64,000 bases of DNA from Nocardia sp. BMG51109 (GTDB lineage: Bacteria; Actinomycetota; Actinomycetes; Mycobacteriales; Mycobacteriaceae): assembly GCF_000526215.1 (NCBI RefSeq), contig NZ_JAFQ01000004.1, forward strand, positions 8,469,895 through 8,533,894. Direction: 5' to 3'. The notes under the pieces were generated by a model that worked only from the letters and a program-made list of their open reading frames with translations, was not told where the DNA came from and made no database searches. Positions 26,509-34,113 of this stretch are shown one piece after another (within the stretch, counting starts at the first letter, position 1; every line of letters begins with the position of its first letter). Both the position numbers and the translations under genes were made by a program.

Positions 26509-27101
26509 CCACTGAACGGCCTACCCACACCACCGAAGGCGTCGACCTTCGGCACTACACCGCGGCCCAAGCTCGCGACCTGCGCAATGAGGTCAAACAG
26601 ATCTTCCGGGGCGCCTACATCGAAGCGATCGAGTCCGGCGAGCCGTTCGAGGCCCCCGAGGCGTTCATGACCCGCTTCGACGCCTACACCGACCCTAGCC
26701 GCGCAAGCGGCTTCGACCTGGTGATGGCACGAATCGGCGACGAACCCGTCGGCCAGGCATGGGGCTGGCCGCTCGGCCCCGACAGCCGATGGTGGAACGG
26801 CTTCCAGCTCGACGAAGGCGACCCAACCACCTACACCACCGAAACCGGAACCCGCACATTCGCCTTCAGCGAACTCATGGTCCGCAAGGAGTTCACCGGC
26901 AGAGGCATCGCCCGGGTCTTGCACGACGAACTACTCGACCGGCGCCCTGAACAGCGCGCCACGCTGCTCGTCCGGCCGGACAACGGGCGCGCCTACGACA
27001 CCTACCTTCGTTGGGGTTGGGATCGAGTCGGAGTTCTTCGGCCCAGCTGGCCCGGTGCACCTCGGTTCGATGTCTTGACCTGCCAGCTTGCAGCGGCCTA
27101 G
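26505..27101 (+). CDS. GNAT N-acetyltransferase coupled to the HTH regulator
   Basis: 198 residues. The acetyl-CoA region is FAFSELMVRKEFTGRGIARV (R-x-x-G-x-G/A, about residues 118-137), followed by LHDELLDRRPEQRATLLVRP and AYDTYLRWGWDRVGVLRPSW. The N-terminal RNEVKQIFRGAYIEAIESGE is characteristic of a actinobacterial subfamily found beside HTH regulators. ATG 26505 overlaps the regulator's stop by four bases. The substrate is unknown; it may modify the regulator's target or a small molecule. Confidence 0.85.
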   Translation: MTTERPTHTTEGVDLRHYTAAQARDLRNEVKQIFRGAYIEAIESGEPFEAPEAFMTRFDAYTDPSRASGFDLVMARIGDEPVGQAWGWPLGPDSRWWNGFQLDEGDPTTYTTETGTRTFAFSELMVRKEFTGRGIARVLHDELLDRRPEQRATLLVRPDNGRAYDTYLRWGWDRVGVLRPSWPGAPRFDVLTCQLAAA

Positions 27102-27439
27102 TTTAATCGTCTCCACACAAACTCGACCTCTTCCGTGGCGTGATCTTGAACTGCCGCGCGTCCACGCTCACATAAAACTCCTTCCACCACTCAGCTGATT
27201 CGACACGGCCAACCGTCCCCGCGCGCCATAAACCGCCTCGGTGAGTCGGAGACTTCATCATCTGTCGGATAGGATAAAATGTATATTTGAGGAACAAGTA
27301 TCAGGTCAAGTTGCGTGAGCGGGCCTTGCGGATGTCCGTGGAGATCAAGGATCAGCATCCGTCGGATCGGACTACTACGGGCGCGGATTCAACAAATACA
27401 CCATCCATCCCACCAAAAATAATCCACAGGAGATATCTG
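27102..27439. other. Low-GC gap at the island edge, containing a transposase scrap
   Basis: The base composition falls sharply here (for example the AT-rich run around 27265-27295). Apart from the IS3-type fragment at 27287-27370 and the promoter of the gene at 27440, nothing coding is convincing on either strand. Confidence 0.5.
27287..27370 (+). mobile_element. Remnant of an IS3-family transposase OrfA
   Basis: The reading KYQVKLRERALRMSVEIKDQ followed by HPSD matches the start of IS3-type OrfA proteins (K-Y-P-x-E-L-R-E-R-A-V-R-M). It then loses similarity after about 28 codons. No terminal inverted repeats or OrfB were found, so it is a scrap at the edge of the low-GC island. Confidence 0.55.
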
Positions 27440-27817
27440 TTGCCGAGTTCCCCTCAGCTTCCGCCGAAGAGAATCGAGGTCGTCACAGTAAGGGATCCAG
27501 ACGGTCCGCTAGATGTCCGCGTATTCGTCGACGGCGTAGAGCACTCATTTTCCGAGTACACCGTCGACGCAGGAGCAGGATGGAGTTGGGACGACTGGAA
27601 GGTAGCTCGGGATTCCAATCTGTCGGCCGCTTCCGACACAGCGCGTGCATCTCTTCTCGATGCCTACACTGACCCCCGGGTGGCAGGTATGTTTTCGGTC
27701 GATAACCCATGGGCTGGCTCGACGGTGCGATCGAAATATAGCAATACTCATGCGCCACGGCCGTCGCCAGGAAATTCTTGCGCAAGCCATTCCCGAACTG
27801 AAACAGAATCGCTATAG
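27440..27817 (+). CDS. Small hypothetical protein of the low-GC island
   Basis: TTG 27440 is preceded by CAGGAGA at a good distance and gives 125 residues. The core (KRIEVVTVRDPDGPLDVRVF, then VDAGAGWSWDDWKVARDSNL, then TARASLLDAYTDPRVAG) resembles small actinobacterial proteins of unknown function that have a short beta part and a WxWDDW/RD motif. The last 40 residues (SKYSNTHAPRPSPGNSCASH) look non-native and overlap the 3' end of the opposite-strand gene by 70 bases, so the original C-terminus may have been replaced. Confidence 0.5.
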   Translation: MPSSPQLPPKRIEVVTVRDPDGPLDVRVFVDGVEHSFSEYTVDAGAGWSWDDWKVARDSNLSAASDTARASLLDAYTDPRVAGMFSVDNPWAGSTVRSKYSNTHAPRPSPGNSCASHSRTETESL

Positions 27818-28944
27818 CCCTGCCGTCGAAGAATCTCTACAACATCTTTGCCGCAAACTAACGCTACCGGATGACGATCCGCACGCACCTCATCATAGAC
27901 CTGATCTGCAAAATACGACAACGTGACAAATACTCCGAATTCACGAAATCGCAATCGCGACAACAACAGACTGACATCTACGACAGGCTTGCCGGTCACT
28001 CCGCTGTCAGCGGCTAGAACAAACCCTATCGAGACCTGGTCGGCAGCAGGACCAATCAAGTACTCACCACCGGAAAAGGACCCGGTATCCAGCTCCTTGT
28101 CCCCTCTACCAGGAATCTTGGTAGCAGGAGACATTAGTTTCCATACCGCCATAGCGCACTTTTGAAAATCATTCCTGGAGGTGAAATATTGCCGTATTTC
28201 GGCCAGAATCTCCAGACCCAGCGCATCACTGGGCAACTGCTGCTCCTTTTTGCGAACATTCGTCGTCGAAGGCGCAACCAAAGCTCTGTACGTTCGGCTT
28301 TCAACCCACAGCCGCCAAGCATCAGGACAATCATCGCCGAATCTGGGATCACCCGCTATCAATGCATCAATCCATGACCTCGATATAACGGGCGCATCGA
28401 GAATCGTGAAACGCGCACAGTAGTTTTGGAACCGCTGCCCGTTCTTACTGGACCATAATGCAGCAAGCTCTTCCGAACTCTTCAGCGACTCGACCCCCGG
28501 CACCGCAAGCCCTCTGAAACGAACAAGCGACCCTTTCTTACGCACTGTCTCGAAATAGAAAAACGGCGATACCCGGCGACGGCGATCCTCCGATCCGCGC
28601 GCGTCCTCGAAGGCGTTCTTGACCGCTACGTTCCCGCGTAAGTGGGTATCCAACAATTCACGGCCCGGATACCTGTTGTCGCCATAGTAGGTCAGAATAC
28701 CTGTTTGTGTGTCCAGATAATCACGCCAATCAGGATTATCACCTGTAGAGTACAGTACAGCAAGACTCACCGAATTGTTTAGGGCCGACCCTCTGAAACG
28801 GATACCGCCCTGCACCCCAACGCCAAATATCCGGCTAACAGGATCGAGACTCCGACCGTTAAATGTCTTACCAGCATAGATACGGTCAACGTGCAGGTCA
28901 GCGGTGTGTAGTTCGTCATACGGGACGATGAAGTCTTCGGGCAC
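27748..28944 (-). CDS. AspBHI-type modified-DNA recognition protein with degenerate Mrr-like domain
   Basis: 398 residues, GTG start. Residues 1-215 match the N-terminal domain of AspBHI-type endonucleases, which senses modified cytosine: MPEDFIVPYDELHTADLHVD, the family hallmark LTYYGDNRYPGRELLDT (84-100), FFYFETVRKKGSLVRFRGLA (128-147) and FQNYCARFTILDAP (172-185). Residues about 234-392 are an Mrr-like domain (WKLMSPATK, GGEYLIGPAADQVSIGFVL, LLSRLRFREFGVFVTLSYF, VALVCGKDVVEILRRQGY). The position where the active family has E-x-K reads AAD (311-313), so the catalytic residues look lost. It is the third gene of the EACC1-caspase cassette, 41 bases after the caspase stop. Likely a modified-DNA sensor or adaptor rather than a nuclease. 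Confidence 0.78.
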   Translation of the reverse strand: MPEDFIVPYDELHTADLHVDRIYAGKTFNGRSLDPVSRIFGVGVQGGIRFRGSALNNSVSLAVLYSTGDNPDWRDYLDTQTGILTYYGDNRYPGRELLDTHLRGNVAVKNAFEDARGSEDRRRRVSPFFYFETVRKKGSLVRFRGLAVPGVESLKSSEELAALWSSKNGQRFQNYCARFTILDAPVISRSWIDALIAGDPRFGDDCPDAWRLWVESRTYRALVAPSTTNVRKKEQQLPSDALGLEILAEIRQYFTSRNDFQKCAMAVWKLMSPATKIPGRGDKELDTGSFSGGEYLIGPAADQVSIGFVLAADSGVTGKPVVDVSLLLSRLRFREFGVFVTLSYFADQVYDEVRADRHPVALVCGKDVVEILRRQGYSDSVSVREWLAQEFPGDGRGA

Positions 28945-28985
28945 GCCTCTATCCTATGTCAGTTATTACTCGATTCGGCTATGTT

Positions 28986-30251
28986 CTAGGCAGTCAGCGA
29001 AAGTTGACCACGCAGCCATTCGGTCACTGATTCTGGCCTCGTGCAGCCATATGATCGCAGAGCTTCGACGATATCTCGTCCACTGACAACGACAATCGGG
29101 TCACCATCCGAACGAAGCCGTCGATAGATGTCCTCATCCAGATAGGACAACGTAACGATCACACCGAAATCAAAGTTTCGAATTCGAGTAAGCAATCGAT
29201 TGACTGTTGACTGATCGATCGCTTGCCGTTCAGGGAAACATTTCCCTACAAGCACAAAGTTCAGCGGGACACGATCATCAATGGGACCGAAACGATATTC
29301 ACCTTCTGCCATATTGTCATTACCATGGCGAGCTGGCAATATTTTGCAGTCCCCGGTGGAAGGCGCGATTAATTTCCAGATAGCGACTGCAGTATAAATG
29401 AATTTTGACTTATCCTTCTCATACCATCGCAAGATCACCTGGAGAAATTCGCGGTCAACAGGGTCGCGAGGAAGCTGCTGTTCAACGGTCCGAACCCCAG
29501 GAAATTTGGACAGATAGGCAGCATTACGAGAGAACTCGAAATTCTCTACATTTTCGGTCCCGCGTTGATTAGGCCTCGGTAGCCTCTTCGCTGCGAGCCG
29601 TTGAGCCAGCTTCCCGTATATCGTAGAAAAGCTCAGATATTCTCCACCACCCGGCAGACCTTCAGAAATAACCGAGACAAGTTCGTTGGTAAAGGATGTA
29701 CGCTCACCAAAGGCTTGCGAGCCGGGTACGTGAGCCTCCCTGTCCGAGGCCGTCAACGTATATGCACCACTAATTGTGGTACTGGCGGCAATTTCGTCGG
29801 AATTGTCGCTAGATAAGGTCTCGATTGCCTTACCGGAATAACAGCAGTCGAGTATGACTATCTTAGTATTTGCGCCACACTCATTGGCAAGAACTTCTCG
29901 AAGAAGATCGTATTCTAGTCCGGAAAACCGGACATCATCGGCCTCCGTCTCCGTAAGCAGCAAAGACAAGTTCCCACGCTTGTTCTGCGTACCATGTCCG
30001 ACAAAATACAAGAGAAGGGTGTCGCTAGCTTCCTCTACGAGCGTCCTGATAAGCTTCCCAAAATCCCTCGCGGTCTTTGGATTCTCAACGACGGTGACAC
30101 AATCCTTTGGCCAACCACACAGCGCAGGATCGGTCAATACTTCCTTGAATGCACGGAGACTATTACCAGCTGCCGGTACATCGGGAAGCGCACTGTCCTC
30201 ATAATGAGATACACCGACCAGCAGGGCCCGCGACTTTGAATATACGGTCAC
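28986..30251 (-). CDS. Caspase-like protease with Mrr-like C-terminal domain (EACC1-associated)
   Basis: 421-residue peptidase C14-type protein. The catalytic pair is His86 in LLYFVGHGTQ and Cys137 in IVILDCCYSG, on the expected strands; the N-terminal strand is SRALLVGVSHY. Residues about 256-415 are a second copy of the module in the neighbouring AspBHI-like protein: VEQQLPRD, IWKLIAPSTG, GEYRFGPIDDRVPLNFVL, LLTRIRNFDFGVIVTLSY, IVVVSGRDIVEALRSYG, VTEWL. At the E-x-K position it reads VGK (335-337), so Lys is kept but Glu is not. GTG 30251 overlaps the stop of the EACC1-like gene (GTGA). Probably the killing effector, cleaving host proteins on infection. Confidence 0.85.
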   Translation of the reverse strand: MTVYSKSRALLVGVSHYEDSALPDVPAAGNSLRAFKEVLTDPALCGWPKDCVTVVENPKTARDFGKLIRTLVEEASDTLLLYFVGHGTQNKRGNLSLLLTETEADDVRFSGLEYDLLREVLANECGANTKIVILDCCYSGKAIETLSSDNSDEIAASTTISGAYTLTASDREAHVPGSQAFGERTSFTNELVSVISEGLPGGGEYLSFSTIYGKLAQRLAAKRLPRPNQRGTENVENFEFSRNAAYLSKFPGVRTVEQQLPRDPVDREFLQVILRWYEKDKSKFIYTAVAIWKLIAPSTGDCKILPARHGNDNMAEGEYRFGPIDDRVPLNFVLVGKCFPERQAIDQSTVNRLLTRIRNFDFGVIVTLSYLDEDIYRRLRSDGDPIVVVSGRDIVEALRSYGCTRPESVTEWLRGQLSLTA

Positions 30252-30598
30252 GGTTCCGGGTCGGTCTCGGGTCCCGCCACTTTGTCCAGCAACGCTGACA
30301 ACTGCCTCACCGAATTTGTGTCAATCTCAATCATCTGGTCGCCTCGGGTGATTGTAAGCTTAGTTCGTGGTCGGTGCTGTAGCCAGATCCCGAGCGTGGA
30401 GACCAGTGCTGTCAAGACATCCCCCGATTCAACGACGACGGAGAGGAGTTCGATGGCCCCACCGAGTTCCTCCTCAGTCGGCGTACTACGCACCTCCTTA
30501 ACGGCACCTGCTAACTCCCGCTCGCGCTGAAGCCACTGACCGAGGGAGAGCAGGTCGTCGACGGGAGTATCCGACCCGGCGGTGATATTCAGTTGCAT
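30248..30598 (-). CDS. EACC1-like effector-associated small protein
   Basis: 116 residues from ATG 30598 (GGGAAGGG just upstream; a TTG 12 bases earlier is less likely). The sequence MQLNITAGSDTPVDDLLSLG, LGGAIELLSVVVESGDVLTA, LVSTLGIWLQHR and TKLTITRGDQMIEIDTNSVR has the strand, long hydrophobic helix and strand layout of the effector-associated constant component EACC1. EACC1 is described in actinobacterial conflict systems, commonly next to caspases. It is the first gene of the cassette and is translationally coupled to the caspase. Its biochemical role is not established; it may help target or gate the effector. Confidence 0.75.
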   Translation of the reverse strand: MQLNITAGSDTPVDDLLSLGQWLQRERELAGAVKEVRSTPTEEELGGAIELLSVVVESGDVLTALVSTLGIWLQHRPRTKLTITRGDQMIEIDTNSVRQLSALLDKVAGPETDPEP

Positions 30599-30625
30599 AA
30601 CCCTTCCCAACTACATCGAACTTAT

Positions 30626-30655
30626 GACTCCAAGGTTCAGCGACTCCAAGGTTCA
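30626..30655. repeat. Direct repeat upstream of the defence cassette
   Basis: GACTCCAAGGTTCA occurs at 30626-30639 and again at 30642-30655 (16-base period), 28 bases before the EACC1-like start and at the point where base composition returns to high GC. It could be a regulator site or a scar of the island's boundary. Confidence 0.6.
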
Positions 30656-30823
30656 ACGCACCATCAGACTATGCGCCGTCCCCAACCTACTCGTCACCAT
30701 ATCGATGTTTACCACGTATGGCCCGTCGATCACGGGAGGCGCGTAGCCCGGACCGAATCGGCGTCCGCCGACCGGTCCCGGCCTCTTGACCTCAACGACA
30801 CTTGAGCTCCTACCGTCACCCCC

Positions 30824-31240
30824 ATGACCTTCACCACCCCCGAGCTGGCCTACCTCAAGACCCAACAGATCGGCCGCCTGGCCACCGTCACCCCCACCAA
30901 CACCCCCCACCTGGTCCCGGTCGGCTTCCGCCTCAACCCCGACCACACCATCGACATCGGCGGCCCCAACCCGAACGGGAAGCGCTATCGCAACGTCCGG
31001 TCGAACTCGAACGTCAGCTTCGTCGTCGACGACATGACTCCCGATGACCCGGACGAGGTCAAGCCCGGGTGGGGGCGAGGAGTGGAGATTCGGGGGACGG
31101 CGGAGATCGTTACCGTCGGTGATGTGCCCGTGAACCCGGAGTGGTTCTCCGATCAGGTGATTCGCATCCACCCGAACCGGATCCACAGTTGGCACATCGA
31201 TCCGGCCAATCCGGATGGGGAATCGCGTAAAGTTTTCTGA
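30824..31240 (+). CDS. PPOX-class F420-dependent oxidoreductase
   Basis: 138-residue split-barrel enzyme. Diagnostic: FTTPELAYLKTQQIGRLATV at the start, PHLVPVGFRLNPDHTIDIGG (cofactor strands), KRYRNVRSNSNVSFVVDD and the terminal IRIHPNRIHSWHID, which is typical of F420-dependent biliverdin-reductase-like members. GC content is high again, so it is outside the island. The substrate is unknown. Confidence 0.9.
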   Translation: MTFTTPELAYLKTQQIGRLATVTPTNTPHLVPVGFRLNPDHTIDIGGPNPNGKRYRNVRSNSNVSFVVDDMTPDDPDEVKPGWGRGVEIRGTAEIVTVGDVPVNPEWFSDQVIRIHPNRIHSWHIDPANPDGESRKVF

Positions 31241-31387
31241 ACTGGAGGAACACCGATACTCAGGGTCTTCCCCCACTCCCCTCATACCGCAGGACTATTT
31301 GTTCCCGATACTGGTGCCAACCCCCGTGACCTTCCGGACCGCATGGGCCAGACTGCATGCGACGCAGTTGAGTTGGAAGGATTCACC

Positions 31388-31693
31388 TTGTTCTCGATAG
31401 GTAAACAAGCCGCTTCGCGCACTGTGGTGCGGGTGGCTGTGGCGGGGGCGGTTGTGGCCGCTCCGCTTGCTGTTCTTGCGATTCCGGCGCAGGCCGATAC
31501 GGTCGGCGACCAGGCCGTCACGGAGGTCGGGCGGCATGATCACGGCCCCTGGGATCGGCCGGGGCTGTGGGATGACCGCCGGGATCGGCACGACCGCTGG
31601 GATGACGACTGCGATCCGGGCGACCGTCGCTTCCACCATCCGGGTGGGGGATGGCGGCAGGTCGTGCCTCCGGGCTGGTTCGGTAGCAGCTGA
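31388..31693 (+). CDS. Small secreted His/Asp/Arg-rich protein
   Basis: TTG 31388 follows GAAGGA by six bases and gives 101 residues. The signal peptide (VRVAVAGAVVAAPLAVLAIP, cleavage after AQA) is followed by a short mature part rich in His, Asp, Arg, Gly and Trp (GPWDRPGLWDDRRDRHDRWD, then FHHPGGGWRQVVPPGWFG). There is no known domain. It could bind metal or be surface-exposed. A longer start at 31343 would bury the signal peptide. Confidence 0.6.
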   Translation: MFSIGKQAASRTVVRVAVAGAVVAAPLAVLAIPAQADTVGDQAVTEVGRHDHGPWDRPGLWDDRRDRHDRWDDDCDPGDRRFHHPGGGWRQVVPPGWFGSS

Positions 31694-31740
31694 TCCCGGC
31701 TGGGCGACGGTCCGGCACCGCACGGGGTGCCGGACCGTTG

Positions 31741-32217
31741 TCACGAAGCGGTCGGGGTGAGTTCGAAGACCGGGTGATGTGCGGCTTCGGCCACGAAACG
31801 CTCGACAGGGTCGTTCGGAGCAGCCTGGAAATAGCGGCGGGTGGCGGAGGCGATGAGCACGTAGCGTTGGAGCACCGGGCCGGCATCGTCCGCGGATACC
31901 TCTCGAATCGTGTAAGTGCGGTTCACGCGACGGCGGGTCAGAGAAACTTGTCCGGCCTTGCGGGCGTTGTGGACCCACGCGACAGCGCCGTACGGGGCCA
32001 CCAGCCACAGGCGTTCGTTGTGCTCGACGATCGTGACCGGGTTTCGCCTGGTCAGGCCCGTGCGGTGGCCGCGGGTGGTCAGCACGTACGAGTGCGGGAT
32101 GGCGCCGGCGGCGGTCAGCGCGGTCATGATCCTGTTTTCGAGGTGATGCCAGCGGCCCGGCCGGTATCGGCGTTCGGGGCGGAACTCCGCCGGATCGGGC
32201 CCTCGGTCGGTGCTCAC
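31741..32217 (-). CDS. Nitroreductase-family deazaflavin-dependent oxidoreductase
   Basis: 158 residues from GTG 32217. Ddn-like landmarks: GAIPHSYVLTTRGHRTGLTR (F420 site), NPVTIVEHNERLWLVAPYG, VAWVHNARKAGQVSLTRRR and NDPVERFVAEAAHHPVFELT, which is the usual C-terminus of the PNPOx-like subgroup. It starts 20 bases after the stop of the MpaB-like gene, so the two are probably one operon. The substrate is unknown. Confidence 0.87.
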   Translation of the reverse strand: MSTDRGPDPAEFRPERRYRPGRWHHLENRIMTALTAAGAIPHSYVLTTRGHRTGLTRRNPVTIVEHNERLWLVAPYGAVAWVHNARKAGQVSLTRRRVNRTYTIREVSADDAGPVLQRYVLIASATRRYFQAAPNDPVERFVAEAAHHPVFELTPTAS

Positions 32218-32236
32218 ATCGCGAATGTACCGGTCG

Positions 32237-33166
32237 TCAGCGGGCTGCGGTAGCTTCCGGGACGAACGAGACCAGGCTCCTGCCACGGTATTTCGTGATC
32301 AGCTTTTCGTAGCGGCGGCGGTTGCGGGCCAGCGGGGTGTCCGTCACCGCGGCGGGCAGATAGCGGAAGGCCAGTTGCAGGGCCTTGGTCATCGCCCGGT
32401 ATTCGCGGTCGTGGCGGTCGGTCCAGGTGAACGGCATCAGGTCTCGCACGCCCGGGTGCATGCCGCCGCAGCCGAGGACGATGACCATGTGGCGGAGCGC
32501 CGGAGCGCCGAGCCGCCAGAGGGGGTCGGCCGCCGGCGGGAGGAAGTCCGGGCGCGGCGCCTGCTGGATCGCGGAGGTCGCCGCTTCCAGAGTGGTTGTC
32601 TTCGTGAGCTTTTCGCTCACCATGCGGTCGTAGTAGTCGACCAGCTCGCGGTAGTCCTCGATCAGGCGGGAGTGGCCGGGCAGTTCCAGGCCGGATGCCT
32701 TGGTGCGGAAATGATCCCAGATCGCCTGGTTGTCCGTGGGCGACGGCCGGTCGCCGGTCACGGCGAGATACGCGGTGCGCTGCACGAAGAAGCTCGAGTA
32801 CAGGATCCAGTTCCAGTTCTCCGGGCTCAGCGCCGAGTAGCGCTCCCCATCGGGACCGATCCCCTTCACGTCCCGATGCATTTCCCGCAGCCGGTTCGAT
32901 TCGGCGAGCCGGTCGGTGTCGTCGCCGAGGAAGACCATGTGGTCCGAAGCGGTGGTCCGGATCGCCCGCGCCCACGGCTCGTTGCGGATCCGGCCGGTGA
33001 CCTCCAGCGCGGCCGAGACCTGCGGAAGCATCGTCTGGTCGTACAGGCCCATGCCGAAGAAGCGGAGAAAGACGGAACCGCTCACCCGCTCGAAGCGCCG
33101 CACCGCCGGCGACACCTGCGGGCGCTCCGGGGTGGACGTCTGCTGCTGCGTGACGGGGCAGGTCAT
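32237..33166 (-). CDS. Oxygenase MpaB/latex-clearing-like family protein (DUF2236)
   Basis: 309-residue haem-type oxygenase relative. Visible: GSVFLRFFGMGLYDQTMLPQ, HMVFLGDDTDRLAESNRLRE (usually containing the R-x-x-x-T/H region), MHRDVKGIGPDGERYSALSP, ENWNWILYSSFFVQRTAYLA and LVDYYDRMVSEKLTKTTTLE. The conserved His and Arg in the MHRDVKG segment fit the haem-binding pattern of MpaB. Divergent from a TetR gene with operators between, and followed by an F420 enzyme; the pair may act on the same lipid or hydrophobic substrate. Confidence 0.82.
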   Translation of the reverse strand: MTCPVTQQQTSTPERPQVSPAVRRFERVSGSVFLRFFGMGLYDQTMLPQVSAALEVTGRIRNEPWARAIRTTASDHMVFLGDDTDRLAESNRLREMHRDVKGIGPDGERYSALSPENWNWILYSSFFVQRTAYLAVTGDRPSPTDNQAIWDHFRTKASGLELPGHSRLIEDYRELVDYYDRMVSEKLTKTTTLEAATSAIQQAPRPDFLPPAADPLWRLGAPALRHMVIVLGCGGMHPGVRDLMPFTWTDRHDREYRAMTKALQLAFRYLPAAVTDTPLARNRRRYEKLITKYRGRSLVSFVPEATAAR

Positions 33167-33229
33167 CGGAGAACTCCCTTGTTCCGGTTCCGCGGGGTGC
33201 CTGCCCGCGGAAACCGCATCCGGCTATTC

Positions 33230-33275
33230 TGGTGCACCACGGCACCAAACATTTCTGGTGTCAGATTGCACCAGA
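33230..33275. promoter_or_regulatory. Operators between MpaB-like and TetR genes
   Basis: TGGTGCACCA (33230-33239) is a perfect palindrome. TCTGGTG (33254-33260) and CACCAGA (33269-33275) are exact inverted repeats with an eight-base spacer. The shared TGGTG/CACCA element suggests one regulator binding two sites, most simply the adjacent TetR protein. Confidence 0.7.
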
Positions 33276-33295
33276 TTGGGGTGGTGGTCAAGAGC

Positions 33296-33949
33296 ATGAG
33301 CGAGGACGACGAGAAGATCACGGAATCCCGCCCCTACGCCGGGGTCGGGGCCGCCGAGCGCAGCGCGCGGCGGCGCACCGCACTCCTCGACGCCGCGCTG
33401 GATCTGCTGGCGGAGGGTGGCGGCGCCGCGGTCACCAAGCGCGCGGTGTGCGCCCGGGCCCGGCTCAACGATCGCTACTTCTACGAGCACTTCGACGACC
33501 GGGACACGCTGCTGGAGGCGCTCTCCCAGGACGTCACCAGCCAGGGCATCGACACGGTCGTCGCCGCGCCCCTGGCCGCCGGACCGGACATCCGCACCCG
33601 GATCCACGCGGCCGCCGACGCCGCCCTCGGCTTCCTGGATACCGATCCGCGCCGACAAGCCCTGCTGCTGCATTCGCACAGCACCCCGGCGCTGCAGCAG
33701 GGGCGCGTGACGACCCAGCACGCGATCGCCGGCGCGATGGCCGCGGTCGCCCGGGAGCTGATCGAGGATCCCGCGCCGCTCGACATCGACATGGCCGCCT
33801 ACGTCCTGGTCAGCGGCACCCTCGAACTCGTGACCGCCTGGCTGCGCGGCGAATTCCGCACCGGGCGTGAGCATCTGGTCGACATCATCACGGATCTGCT
33901 GTTCGCCGGCACCACGAACGCACCGCAGGCACTCCCCGACTCCCGGTAG
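33296..33949 (+). CDS. TetR-family transcriptional regulator
   Basis: 217 residues from ATG 33296. The HTH is RRRTALLDAALDLLAEGGGA, VTKRAVCARARLNDRYFYEH and FDDRDTLLEAL. The C-terminal domain contains LGFLDTDPRRQALLLHSHST. The long open frame to its left is antisense to the MpaB-like gene and not coding. Likely represses the divergent MpaB-like/F420 operon through the TGGTG/CACCA operators. Confidence 0.88.
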   Translation: MSEDDEKITESRPYAGVGAAERSARRRTALLDAALDLLAEGGGAAVTKRAVCARARLNDRYFYEHFDDRDTLLEALSQDVTSQGIDTVVAAPLAAGPDIRTRIHAAADAALGFLDTDPRRQALLLHSHSTPALQQGRVTTQHAIAGAMAAVARELIEDPAPLDIDMAAYVLVSGTLELVTAWLRGEFRTGREHLVDIITDLLFAGTTNAPQALPDSR

Positions 33950-34113
33950 CGAGCGGCGCCTGCCTCGTCAATCCGTTTCCCTCGCATTATCTTTCGAATT
34001 CGGGCGTTTCCACGGCAACCGACCGGACGGCATATACCGGGCAGAACGCCCGCCGGTGATCGAATGTGGGGGTTCCCGTGGAGCCGCCGCCGATTTGCTG
34101 GAGAATCGTCCGC

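Noticed and set aside
27103-27297. 64-residue minus-strand frame with WWKEFYVSVDARQFKITPRK
   Set aside because: It lies on the island edge over the transposase scrap, has no recognisable start site and no family; too weak to annotate.
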